DNA from: Epiperipatus broadwayi
Lineage: Eukaryota > Onychophora > Udeonychophora > Euonychophora > Peripatidae
Assembly: GCA_028023455.1 (NCBI GenBank)
Contig: JAQFVV010013281.1
Span: forward strand, 64,001-128,000
Length of the DNA stretch: 64,000 nucleotides
Direction: 5' to 3'
This document shows, in pieces, positions 12,589-25,620 of the stretch. The notes below the pieces were generated by a model. That model did not search any database. It saw only the letters and a list, made by a program, of their open reading frames with translations, and was not told the origin of the DNA. The position numbers and the translations under genes were made by a program. Numbering within the stretch: the first letter of the stretch is position 1; each line of letters starts with the position of its first letter.

Positions 12589-13330
12589 CTATAGCTCTAA
12601 AGCATTATTCGTAAGAACAACTACATCATCTGCAAAATCTAAATGACTTGAATAATCTCTATTTACTTTCACTCCTTTAGCTTTCCATTTTAATCCACAA
12701 AATACTTCTTGCAGGACTGCTGTAAAAAGTGTTGGAGATATGGAGTCACCCTGTCTTACACCCTTTTCAATGTTGATTTTCCTACTGCCATTATGTAATC
12801 TAATTGTTGTTGTTGCATTTTTATAAATATTCTTCAAAATATGACAATATCCTGGATCTACACCTTGATGATCCAATGGTTTAATCACTGAAGAAATGTT
12901 TATAGAATCAAATGCCTTTTCATAGTCTACAAATCCTAAGTATAATGGCAAATCATATTCATTTGTCCTTTCTATAATTTCTCTCAATAGCTGGATGTGA
13001 TCTACTGTACTAAAACCACTTTTAAATCCAGCTTGTTCTCTTGGTTGGTGGAAATCCAGTGTTTTCTGTAGACGAGTTGTAATTATCTTAGTAAAATTTT
13101 TGTATAAAACTGATAAAAGACTGATAGATCTGTAATTTCTAATATCTTCTTTATCACCTTTTTTAAATATTAATATTAATACTGCATTCTTCCAATCATC
13201 TGGTACATCTTTACCATTTAGAAATTTGGTATATAACTTTGCTAAAAAAATTCTATTTCTTCACCTGCTTCTTTTAATATATCAATTACAATTCCATCAT
13301 TATCTGGAGCCTTCCCTTTCTTCATAAATT
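12589..13330 (-). pseudogene. RTE LINE reverse transcriptase
   Basis: From about 13240 to 12589 the frame is open. It contains NYRSISLLSVLYK, the palm motif FVDYEKAFDS, KGVRQGDSISPTLF and the catalytic HLDFADDVVVL with both aspartates kept. Upstream, APDNDGIVIDILKEAGE is in another frame, joined through a run of seven T at about 13245, so one homopolymer indel breaks the gene. In an active element the enzyme copies its RNA onto nicked target DNA. The catalytic core survives here, but the C-terminal side ends at a stop near 12589. Confidence 0.8.
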
Positions 13331-13512
13331 CAATTGCATGTCTCACTTCCTCGTTCAAAATTCTGGGCAATTCAGAAGATATAATATGTATAGGAGGCAT
13401 TTGTTCTTTATTACTATATAATTCTTGATAGAAGTTTTCTACACATTTTATGATGTCATCTCTCCTTTTAGTAATAATGCCATCTTTTTTTTTTATTGCA
13501 GATATAAATTTC

Positions 13513-13818
13513 CTACCAATACCAAAATGTTATTTTACACATCTTTAGACATTTATTCTCGTCTACAGCTTTCCTTGCTAGTTCACAATTATACTTTCTT
13601 ATATCATTTTCAATTCTTTTCTGCACCATTTTACAAAATTCGAGATATTCAATCCTTTTTAATGCATCATTGTTGTATATCCTCATATTCCTTTTTTTCT
13701 TCATAAATTCTCTAGTCTCAGTAGAAATTTTATTGGTCGATTGCTGCTTTTTTCTACCAGCTATCTTTGTTGCAGTTTTTAAAAGTGTATCACTTATTTT
13801 CCTATTAATATCATTCAA
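13513..13818 (-). pseudogene. RTE LINE linker between endonuclease and reverse transcriptase
   Basis: A 101-residue basic, helical frame contains KKKRNMRIYNND and CELARKAVDENK. It has the position and composition of the segment that follows the endonuclease in RTE-group polyproteins (words such as TREFMKKKRNM). It ends at a stop ~180 bp before the recognisable reverse transcriptase. No separate function can be assigned. Confidence 0.5.
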
Positions 13819-13979
13819 ATCTGAATCATGTTCAAAATCTACTAATACTTGAAACCGATTTGTAAGTTCTAATTTAAATTCATTAGAATGTTTCTAAAGA
13901 TTAGGAATATCAACTGTAAATATTGTTTATCTTAATAATTTTTGTCTCTCTAGTTTGCATTAACATGTATCTTACATCT

Positions 13980-14690
13980 TACTTTAGATGATCACTTCCT
14001 GTGTTAAATTTATTAAGAACATTACAATCTTGAAATATGTATTTTCGGTTAGTCAAAATATAATCCAATTCTGCCGTACCTTCATTTGGATGCTTCCATG
14101 TCCATTTCCTTTTAACATTTTTCTCAAAAAAAGAATTCATAATATAAAGTTTTTATTTTTCTGCAAACTCCACAAGTCTATGCCTCTCTCATTTCTATTA
14201 CTGTAACCAAAATTACCTATAGCATTTTCCTCTTTCATTTGTTTACCAATTCTAGCATTAAAGTCTCACATAACAATTTTAAAATGTTGTTTACTCTGAT
14301 CAAAAGCCTTTGTACATCCATATAAAAATCTTCTATAACTTCATCACTATGAGAACTTGTTGGGGCATAAACCTAAATTATCTGCATTTGGTATCTTCTA
14401 TTAACTTGTAAAACTAATCTTGCCACTCTGTCTGATACACTATCAATCTCCACAATGTTATTCTTCCATTTTTTTATTTATAATGAATCCTACTCCACTT
14501 GTATTTTCAATATTTGTGCCTTTATATTAGAGTATATGTCCATTTTTTAAATCAATTGTTTCTTCACATTTTCTTCTAACTTCACAAAGTCCAATAAAGT
14601 CCTATTTAATATAAGACAGTTCTTCTTCTAACTCTTGCAATCTTCCTTCACTTGAAAGTGATCTGCAGTTGTAAGTACCTAAATAAACAA
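13980..14690 (-). pseudogene. RTE LINE APE-type endonuclease, degenerate
   Basis: In broken frames the minus strand reads GTYNCRSLSSEGRLQELEEE, FIGLCEVRRKCEE, GVGFIINKKM, YAPTSSHSDEVI, and a CETLMLELV segment that in the shifted frame gives DFNARIGKQ. These match motif order in apurinic-like endonucleases of LINEs: the N-terminal asparagine strand, the E of EVR, the YAP strand and DFNA. Multiple stops and frameshifts are present. In active elements this domain nicks the target. A further LINE-internal stretch (13820-13980) is too degenerate to assign. Confidence 0.7.
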
Positions 14691-14949
14691 GTCGTCATCA
14701 AATGGCAGCCTGAGTCTGAAATTAGGGGATTCTTAGCACCCTCCGCCTTCAGCCACCAACTGCTGCATTGGTTGGTGACTTTACAGCCTCCTGGGAATAA
14801 GGGCCATGATTCATTTTTGTCTGTCATGATTGTATATATTGAAAAAAATATTCTTAAACTCAGAGGTAAAAAGCCAATAAACTCACCACACTGGCTAATG
14901 CGTGTTGGTGAGCAGCCCGTCCACGTTCGTATACTATATGAGTAATCAC

Positions 14950-15082
14950 ATAGTAATAACAGCTGCAACGACAAGAACGCATGGATTGGACATTAGGAAT
15001 TTGTCCTGCTCGCTTCCTTTTAGGCCTCCAAGAGGAAGCAAATGGTTTCCTTTCAGTTAATAGCAAAATCCTTTCTGCAGCC
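14950..15082 (-). repeat. RTE 5' module, also found alone at 52863-52993
   Basis: Starting at an ATG on the minus strand, the module contains TTTGCTATTAACTGAAAG, GGACAAATTCCTAATGTCC and CGTTCTTGTCGTTGCAGCTG. A second copy with clear similarity lies at 52863-52993 on the plus strand, without the rest of the LINE. It may be the element's 5' untranslated region or promoter. The frame is open here (MAAERILLLTERKPF) but that is weak evidence of coding. Confidence 0.6.
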
Positions 15083-15085
<3 letters not shown>

Positions 15086-15129
<44 letters not shown>

Positions 15130-17629
15130 CCTACGTAATTTTAGTCAGTTCAAATTACTTATCCTATAAGTAAAAAAATCTAGTATATATATAAGTTCAG
15201 CAGAGAAATTCTTTATCTATATAATTTGATATAGGTAGTAAATGAAAGGACATTAATTGTTTTGCATTTTTCTAATTTGGTTTTGCTTATTTAAGCAGAT
15301 TATATAGTCGGTTTCAAAAGCTAAAAACATTTATTGATTTAAAAATTTGAACATATACTTTACTTATTATTTCCTAAAAGATTAATATCAGCATACATGT
15401 TATTGTTCTGATACTTGTTTGACCACTTTTGAAATAATCAAACAGAAGCTTTGCATAATAAAATAAATAATCATCAAGGTATATTAATGAATAGAGATAC
15501 CACAGTTAATTTCCAGATTGTCTTCACCTTGCCAGATTAAAATCAATTAATGTGGCATTTGAGAGTGCTCATATCCCCTTCAAGAATAGTTTTTACTCAA
15601 AGGCCAGAGTTAAGTTAATCAGTGCTCTATACTTGATGCAGAATTGAGTTTATCTCCAAATAATTAAATTCTCATGCTATTTACCATATATATTATTTTT
15701 TGAAAAAAAAATTCTTAATTAAAACTTCAAAGCTAATTATCATAAAAAATAAATGTAAATGAAACATGTCAGATTTAAAAAAAAAATCAAATTTAATAAC
15801 TGATATATGATTACAATTTGATATTTTTCTCCCACACAATCTTCATAATTATTTTTAGTACAAAGAAGTTTAAAAAATGTCTATAATATAATATTCCTTA
15901 TAGGGAAGAGTAATTATTAAACAGTTAAAAATTAAATCAAACAATACAAAAAAATATTTACAGTTTTTATTTTTATATTTAGAAATACTTTAATTAATAT
16001 AATCACTTCAGTTCTTAGTATGTTTTTTTTTTTAAAAAATTCTGTTTTGATTTTCTTGGATGTTTTCTCAATTCATGAAGTCTATTATTATGTAAGTTAT
16101 TTATTATTTACAAATCAGGAACAATTTTTAGAGTCATCTGGACATAACTTCTATTAAATCATTGACTGATTACTCAACAACAGACTAGATACAGATAGAT
16201 TTGTAGATCAGAGCAACCATATTCACTAGGACTCAGAAGATAAGGTGGTTAGTGATGAAGGCTGATGTACAAAAGACTTCTTGTGGATCATGTTAATATT
16301 TCAAACCATGTTTTAGGTCTTCCATAATTTTATCAAATGAAAACAGCTGAATCTCACATGCTTTGCAGGTTTTCAGTTTTACAGCTTCCAAACTCACAAC
16401 GCCCTAAGAATTTTCTGTTGTCAGACTAATTATCAGCTTTTTCTAAAGCATAAAAAGTAAAATAAATAAATTTTGCTTGACACAGTTTTTAATGCCACTT
16501 AATCTGACATTGTTATCTTTTAAAAATAGAATGTTTTTTAGTTTGTGCTTTTAATTTAGAAATTAAATTAAGATTTAATCCACAATTATAATTATCTGCA
16601 GGTCACTACTTTGACTTTTTTTTCACATTTTTAAATTTTATAATGTTGCTTGGCAATATCTTCTCTCTTAAATTTTAGTTATACAATACAAATTAGTTAA
16701 TTAAAAATAGTAAGCATTTTACATTTTTAATACACTAAATATAATTGCATATAACAATATAACACATACTTTACAATAATATTTTAATTTAAATTCATTT
16801 TTTAACTTAGGTAAGTGATATTCCTTCATCAGTTATATATCTCTTGTTACATAAAAAATTATCTCATTTTATTTTATTTATTATTAAAATTTCAATTGAC
16901 TGTGGGAATAGAATAAGAAATATTACTATTAATAATCATGTGAAACCATCTTTTTGATTAATAATAAAGTTTTACTTCATTTCCCTATTTCTAAATCCTA
17001 ATATACATTGTGCAGCTAGATGACAGAATCTCCACTCTGTGAAAAATAAACTTTATTTGGCTCACTATTTATTACACTTTTATCACTTCAATGACAATTT
17101 TGTTTCTGTCATTTTAGTCAAACTTAGCCAACCTGTTTCAGCCTTACAATCTGGTTTATGTTTTTACATATCCCAAGTATTCCTTACTTATCATTAATTG
17201 TGCTCTCTATTTTCTTTAAAGAATATTAATAAAAATGCAATTTCTGATTTTTTTAATAATATGTTTCTTTGGTTAGTTAACTGGTCTGACTTATATTATC
17301 ACTTCATTTTTTTAAATATGAGGGAGGTTGTGTATTCTTTTTTTTCTGTTTCTTCTTTATGCTTTAACTAGTGTGATGTTTTTATTTGATCTGCCTCAGA
17401 ATCAATATGCTCTTGAATATAAGATAATTTGGTTCAATATATTATATATGCCTGAAGCCCAAACTGAAGTCATACTGGGACAAAACCTATGGTCTTGTTG
17501 GTAGTCCAATTAATATAACTGACAACATGTAGAACTTGTTCAATCTTATCATGGGGATTAGAAAACAGATATACCCTGAAAAACTTACCCGGGTCTCACA
17601 ATAAGTATTTACATCTGTTACATTGTGAT
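15086..17629. other. TA tract (15086-15127) then AT-rich non-coding DNA
   Basis: After the TA microsatellite next to the LINE, the sequence is AT-rich with many short homopolymers. No coding signature or recognisable repeat was seen. The 74-codon frame at 17487-17711 overlaps the start of a hammerhead block and is not credible. Confidence 0.45.
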
Positions 17630-18380
17630 TAAAACAGACAAAATTCTCCATACAGTAGTGCCATTCAGTGCAAGCCAGAGTAATCAATGGATGCCAGAAG
17701 GCTTGTTGCATAAAATCCCTTGCCTACTCATCCAATATCCTCAGACTAGTTTCTTGCTTGTGGCTTTCATTAGTGAGAACCCTTAGATCTGAGAGCACTG
17801 CACATAGATCTTAGGATCTAATGCAACCCTCTGCAGTGACCTTTTACTTTTACTTAAATACAAAACTATAAAAATAAAATTGAAAACACAATAATATTTT
17901 CAATCTAAGCTCATTAGCTTATATAGTAATATAGGTCTGAATTCAGTTCAGTATCCATTCATATTGGTGTCTTTGGTTCTTTAATAACCATAGCCACCAC
18001 TATCCTATTAGGCAGGATTGGTATAAAATGACTAACCAACACATGATCACCATTTCTTATGCTTGCTTATTACTGTTATTAAAACAGGCAAAACTCTTCA
18101 TACAATAGTGCCACTCAGTGCAAGCCAGATTAATCAATGGATTCCAGATCTCTGTGCAGTGCTCTCAGAACCAAGGCTCCTTACTGAAAAAAACCACAAG
18201 CTAGAAAATAATCTGGGAATATTGGATGAGTAGGCATTAGATAGGGATTTTATGCACAAGCCTTCTGGCATCCATTGATTCCTCTGGCTTGCACTGAGTG
18301 GCACTACTGTACGGAGAGTTTTTCATATTTTAATAACAGTTATGAGAAAACTTAAGAAATGGTGACCATGTGATGTTTTA
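17630..18380. repeat. ~450-bp hammerhead repeat, divergent pair
   Basis: One nearly complete monomer (17630 to about 18148, ribozyme sense on minus strand) is followed by a partial copy on the opposite strand (about 18150-18380). Both share GATGCCAGAAGGCTTGT/ATGCACAAGCCTTCTGG and AGCACTGCAC/GTGCAGTGCT words with the blocks at 24776, 29036 and 58577. The minus-strand hammerhead motif is at 17738-17779 and the plus-strand one at about 18178-18220; both carry core changes. Confidence 0.8.
17738..17779 (-). ncRNA. Degenerate type-I hammerhead motif
   Basis: Read on the minus strand: stem I 5' side UUCUCA, core CUAAUGA, a weak stem II, GAAAC, UAGUC, then stem I 3' side UGAGGA. Stem I still pairs although its sequence differs from the family consensus (UCCUCA/UGGGGA). 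The essential G of CUGANGA is A here, so cleavage is not expected. Confidence 0.5.
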
Positions 18381-21300
18381 CATTGTATTACATATAGATG
18401 TCAGTATATGGTTAATTTTCCTGTTCTTTATCCATTTCTGCCATTCTTTAATACAAAATAATATTTAACAGTCTGATATAATCACTGTATCTTTATTCAC
18501 CACTGCAAAATTTTGGGACTTAAAAGAGAGATAGTATTTGAGGTGTTAATTGGGATACTGGATATGTAGTCATGAACATGTAAATACATCACATGTTATC
18601 AACAAGTATTTCATAATTTTAAATGGAATCATTGATCATAAAAATCTGTGGACAAACATTAATTAGTCACTGTGGAATTACTGGAGTCAATGTTTCTGCA
18701 TATAACCCAACTTTTCAATAAGTACTCTTCTTTCCTGCTTTATAATGACTATCCAAACAGTGTATATGCAATTAATCAATTATGCATGTTTTAAGTACCA
18801 CAATCTGCCATTAATCTTTAATGTCAATTACTTAGTACTGAAGAAATATAATTGATATATTTCTGAATGATTTTCCCAGGCAATTATCCTTCATTATATT
18901 TTTATTTGATTTATCTCCCAGATTGTTATTATGTATTTCACCATAATTTGGATCTTCAATTTGTCTGTTTAACAGTAGCTGAAAATTTCATTTTACTTAA
19001 AATCCAACTGAATTTATTGTTGAATCTGGAAGAAATTTGTGTAAAATCTCATAAAAATTGGATTTTTATGCCAGAATTCTTGGTCAAATATCCCAAAAGA
19101 GGATTTTATTTGCGACAAACCTTAGATGGTGAAATTATATCTTTTTTTTAATAGAATCGTCCACTTTGCTTAAAATCTTTTAGCATATTTCCCATAAGGT
19201 AACTTCTCTTCTGGTATCTGGTGGAGTGATATGTAAAAGAACAAAAAACTATTTCAAAAAACTAGACTTGACTAAACAATGACTATTTTTCTAAAATTTA
19301 ACTGAATATTCAGAAATTTTTTGAGAACATTTTTTTTCCCAATAGTGACACAAAATTCTTCTTATAATATGTGAATGATAAAAACGCTGTCTATAGAAGT
19401 GCTTGGACACAAAAAAGTCATATCAGTCATCTTTTCAATGAGGTTATTCGGAAGAATTAATTGTGATCTAACTTTAAAATAAATAATGAAAATAAATTAG
19501 GGTTTGATCCAAGAATATTCCTTAATACCATGTAGTATGATTGGTTTTAGTGTATTATTGCAAAGGATAGATGTTTCATTGTTGATCAGATGACACAATT
19601 TAGCATATTATCTTCAATGGATTAGGAATTAAACACAAGGCTTTGAAAGTATTTCTAACTTTTAATGTCTATTAAAATACGTTTCTCAGGAAATAAGTCT
19701 TCTGGAACGTCTAAGCAGTGGCGTCAGCATAGATAAATTTCCTGAATAATATGTTGAATAAAGAACCAGTGGAAGAAGCTATTGAACCCTTTGGTAGACG
19801 TTTCTGTAAAAAAATTATCTACGAATATCATTTAATACGATTCAAATTTAAATATTGAACAACAATTTTGAGAAGTAAATTGATTTTGTTTCTGTATTTA
19901 AATATTTTATAACTTTAATTATTACAATCAACGTGTTAAAGGAGAAGTGACAGAAACATAACACGAGGTTAGGTCAAATGTTACCACCAGTTTTTAATCT
20001 ATTTTGAAATATTTCTTCCGGCTTAAAGGGAGCCTCTTCTAGTGATAGATGGCTATAATTTTTGTTAATATGTTTCTTTGAAAACTCTTACAGCTCACAA
20101 CAATATTATGTGATAATTTTGGTATCATTGCTGCATTTTTATTTTAAGAGTTGTATATGCTATATTTTTTTAAAATTATTCTTACATAAATAATACTAAT
20201 CAATATTTTTGCCAACCAAGCTTTGGCTTTAGTATTTTTTTTTAAATACTTTTAAAAAATCTGGAAAATATATTTTCTGTTCTTGAAGCTTTTTCTCGTT
20301 CTAGCCAATAAAAAAAAAGGATCTAATTCTCCAACATTTGTTTCAGAAGTCTGATATATAAAATTGACAATCTTATTCTTATAATGACTAGTGTATTTAA
20401 TAATATTTTTACACCGCCAAGATTATTTAAGAATTTAATATGGGCAATCTTATTATCGTTGTGTATTTTTAATGGTATTTTTACATATCATTATTATTTA
20501 AAATTAATAATAACTTTCAACTAGATGTTGCAAATTTCTGGCTTCATCTAGTTATTTTAATATGTTTGTCACGATTTCTGTCTTTTGAAAATAAAATCTG
20601 AGTAGCAATGGAGTTTGAAATTTTTAAAAAGTGAATATTGTGAATGAATAAACTTTCAAAAACATATTTCACTTGCCTGTTTAATGAAATTTATTTAATT
20701 TTTTAAGAAATTAAAAATCTCCTGCTGTTACAGTTCAAATGTCAATTTTATTGCCTTTATGATGAACTTAGATTATAGTAAAAAAATGGAATCCATCTTT
20801 TATTTATAGAGATTGCCTTGACAATAGATTGAAAATTATTTTAAAAATTAAACTTGAGTCGTTTAGGATTCATTTCTAATAATCATATTAATTAATTTTA
20901 AAATTTTTATAATTTCTGCCAAAGAAAAATTATCAAAAAAAATGTCTGCCATATTTTTTTTATACTTATATAAAACAAGTGCTAAAAATATAAAACACTT
21001 ATATATAGCATTAAAATAATTATTCTAGCTAAATAATGCAATATATAATACAAAAGTAATAAAACTTTAAACGAACTACAATAAAGATTAAAAACTAAAG
21101 ATAAAACAAAAAAATCACTTGTAACTATAAACATTAATAAATATTATATAGTCAAATGTACTACAAAAAATCAACACTATAACAATAAAAAATAGAATAC
21201 AATATAATATTAAAATACTAGTAAAATAAGAAACTTATAATAAAATTCTATAATGCTTGAGGTTTTTCCTATTGCACAAATAGACCTTTTGAAGTCAAAA

Positions 21301-23720
21301 TCAATAAGCATATTTGTATAATTTTCATAATTCAAATATTAATTTTCTAAAAAAAAAAAGCACATTATACCATGAGATATCATGATGTTATAAGATTTTT
21401 CTTTAAAGTATTAATTAATCAACCATTTCTCAGTTTTAAAATTTCCCCTAGCAGCTATTTGAATTAAATTTTCAACTTGAATTAATTTTTATTTCTTATT
21501 ACTTTCGCAAATTATTTTTTAGAAGTATAAGTTTACAAACAAAAGTCACACTTATAAATAATATTTTTTTCTTTCAAATATAAAATGAAATAATAAACTG
21601 AAGTATGTAATCATAGATTTTCAATTGAAAAAAAGTTGAATTAAAAATAAAATGTGTTTTAATTTCATTTATAAAATCTAATTGAAGTATGGTTAAGACA
21701 TAATAACGCAATGAAAATCTGTTTGGAATTTAAAATACCTCTTATAATTATGTAAAAATAAGGACAAAATAACTGCAACAATGATTATGAAGGCTATTAA
21801 TCACAAACTTGCTACTTCATATTGTTACGTTTTTCACGTTTTGTATTTTTTAAAAACAAATAATTGTTTAATAAAATCAAAATATTATATTCTGATCAAA
21901 ATATAATTATTCGACAAATATTTTGCAAAAATGATCATAAATATATTTTTAAAAATGTTTGTTTGTTTTTGAAATATAAACAAAAAAATTAAGCACTCTT
22001 CAAAACATTTTTAAGTATTCCTGAGTCCCATAACAAGGAAACTATCAATCATAATCTTTTATCTTTATCTGAATGATAGTGATATCTACATTTTATTAAA
22101 ATTAATAAATAAGTATACAGGACCAATGTTTATCCTTAATTGAATGCAAAATGAGCAAACAAATGTTAAAATAGCCACAAGAGAATAACTTCAAACTCAA
22201 AGTGATTAACTTATTTTTTGCTAGTTATGGCTACAAATGTGATGGTTTCACGTTGGCTTCCAGTCACTCTAAATCGGGCATTTTTAATATTACTTAAGAT
22301 TTTGCATTATTTTTAAAGGTTAAAAAAAGTTCCGTAAGATGCTGCCCTCTCTTGAATTATTTTACAAGTAAAAAAATCAATAAAACTGATGTTGATGGTC
22401 TAACAAAAGAAAAAGGCTGTCTTTTCTTGAACCTGATTGGCTGTTGAATTTCGACAACAAAGAAAATGGTTGTCAATAACTAAATTTCTCTTCTTTCATT
22501 TCGAAAATGATAAACGAATGTTTTAGACCATTTTAAAAGTATTTTTTGACAATATGCTACACATAAAAATATTTTTAAAAAATAGTTAAGCATTTAGCAA
22601 AAGTTATTTACTTTCCCGCAACATAAAATTGGGAAAGAAATGACTGACATCAGCAAAACTTTTTGGTTGGTGAGTAACGTTCGTTTTAGATTTGCTGCTA
22701 TCGAATATTTTTATAATTATAAATAAAAAATTATTTTTAAAAAAAGTTTCATTCACTTTCATAACTTGACAAATTATTAATATACTTTTTACAAATGAAA
22801 CTAAAGTGAATATAATATTAAAAGAAGAATATATTTTGATGCTTGAGTTTGTGAATTGACCAATTAAAGGTTTAGACTTTTACCTCACTTGGCCAATAAA
22901 ATAATTAGCAAATTAAAACACTACTCATTATAACACAAACTTATCCACAATTCTGAAAAATGTTAACACTGTTTAATTTTATTATTATTCAATCAAATCT
23001 GTCACTAAGTTGACTATAGGTTTATAAAACTGCACTCTTTACAATTATATCAGATTAATTTATAAAAAGTTCTACGGAAATATGAATTATTGCTGACTGA
23101 TAATTTAGCATAGGCAAATCAACTAACATTTATACAATTAATATTTTTTCATTAAAACATTGAATACATGAAACTTTCAAAATCATTATAACCATCAGGG
23201 AATTCTCAAGAATTACTCTTACCAGATGACAATAGCGAACACTTGACTCACTCACTTAACAGATTATAATAGAAAAAACATTTATTATCAAAATGAGATT
23301 CCTACTTATTGACAAAGGAATTTCAAAATTAAATAACATTTATTAAACATAAAGAAATAATAGCAAAATACTTTTAGCAATATATGATTACTATATAGAA
23401 CAATGACTTCTCCCTCAAATTATTCATTGATTAACTTTTTTTCAGGGATGCACAAAAAATTTTATAACTTTAAAAAAATGCATATAATCATGAAGTATCA
23501 AAATCTATTTTATCTTATTTAGATCATCTAGTAATTTTATCTGTTGTTAAAGCAGATATGTTTTTTGCAAATCTGAAGTAAAACAAATTAATAATTAGAT
23601 TTAAATTTTACAATACATAATTAATTTAAGATTACACATTAATGTAAATGTTATGTGATTGTTTCATTTTGTCACTAGATACTATATTGTAACAGAACAG
23701 ATCTGATAGCAGCTCAAATT
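18381..23720. other. AT-rich stretch without recognisable genes
   Basis: Over 5 kb of strongly AT-rich sequence. The longest frame (18867-19151, 94 codons) has no recognisable domain and ordinary AT-rich composition. No repeat family, RNA gene or transposon terminus was identified. Confidence 0.45.
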
Positions 23721-23809
23721 AGTTACATTATAAAGATGCATGAAAAAAAAGGTTTAATAATAAACTCATATAAAATGAGGGTGTGTACAAGATCATGTGA
23801 TGCATCACT

Positions 23810-24467
<658 letters not shown>

Positions 24468-24659
24468 CATATTTGCATAAATTTAAACGTAAGCAAGCTA
24501 TGATTATGAAGGCAAGATCCTTTGAAAGTGCTCAGCTGTTTTAATATTTTTAGTTAGCTATTTGTATTTGTATTAACAGCTTTTGGGAACAGTTGCGCCG
24601 CACACGCACTTGTGCTTCAATACATACATTTCCCAAAAGTAAAATTATTTAACTTAATC

Positions 24660-24761
<102 letters not shown>

Positions 24762-24775
24762 CAATAGGTCTAAAA

Positions 24776-25620
24776 CCACTAAAACATCACATGATCAGTA
24801 TTTTCTATGCTAACATAAGCTGTTAAAATAGTAGCAAACTCTTCATACAGTAGTGACACCCAGTGCAAGCCTTAATAATTAATGGCTGTAAGAAGATTTG
24901 TGCATAAAATCCCTCTCTAGTATCTACTCATTCAATATCATCAAACTAGTTTCTACTATGTGGCTTAAATCAGTGAGAAGCCTTTGATCTCAGCACACTG
25001 CACATCAATTTTAGTATCTAATGCAAATCTCTAGAAGCCATATTATATTTATGTAGTTAACTAAAAAGTTATTATCCCAATATAAAACAGAATAATGTTT
25101 TTAATCCAATATTATTTACTTGTATGGAAAGTTTGCCACTGTTTTAACAGCTTGTGTAAGCATAGAAAATGACAATTATGTAATGACTTAGAAGTTGGAT
25201 AACAATCCTACTCATAGGATGATGGTGACTGTGGTTTTTTAAAAAAAACAATGTCACCAAAATGTATAGACACTAAAATGTGATCAGATCTGTATGTTTA
25301 TAAAAGTGAATGAGTTTGGATTGAAAGTATTGCGTTTTCACATTGAACTCATAGCTTCATAGTTAACTAATTAGGTTATAAGTGGCTGGTAAAGGGTTGC
25401 ATTAGATCCAAAAATCTAGATGCAGTGCTCTCAGATCCAAGGCTCTTTACTGATAAAAACCACAGGCTAGAAACTAGTCTGGGGATGTTGAATAAATAGG
25501 TACAAGAGAAGAATTTTATGCACAAATCTTCTTACATTTATTGATTACTAAGCCTTGCACTGTGTGACATTACAATATGGAATGTTTGTTACTGTTTTAA
25601 TAATTTGGTTTATAGATTTT
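24776..25620. repeat. ~450-bp hammerhead repeat, divergent pair
   Basis: A minus-sense copy (24776 to about 25125) is followed by a plus-sense copy (about 25125-25620). Shared words with the other blocks include CACATGATCA, ATAAAATCCCTCTCTAG and CAGTGCTCTCAGATCCAAGG. Hammerhead motifs lie at about 24938-24980 (minus; core reads CUGAUUU) and 25444-25486 (plus; core reads CUGAUAA, with intact GAAAC, UAGUC and UGGGGA). Both have a changed G in the core. Divergence from the consensus is higher than in the 29-kb block, so this looks older. Confidence 0.8.

Larger units (their letters stand above)
11885..15085 (-). mobile_element. RTE-type LINE, nearly full length, inactivated
   Basis: The minus strand carries, in order, a 5' module (15081-14950), a 5' untranslated segment, an APE-type endonuclease (about 14690-13980), a linker (13818-13513), a reverse transcriptase (about 13330-12589) and a C-terminal region (12404-11930). 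That order and the motifs match the RTE/BovB group of non-LTR retrotransposons. Several stop codons and frameshifts, especially in the endonuclease, make it inactive. The 5' end abuts a (TA)n tract at 15086-15127. The 3' end is placed near 11885 by loss of coding similarity; no clear poly(A) or tandem tail is seen. Because the 5' module is present, this copy is not the usual 5'-truncated insertion. Confidence 0.8.

Noticed and set aside
14652-14974. Overlapping ~100-codon frames on both strands
   Set aside because: They lie in the RTE LINE 5' untranslated region and show no domain signature.
18867-19151. 94-codon open frame as a gene
   Set aside because: AT-rich composition, no recognisable domain, no start context or neighbouring exon support.
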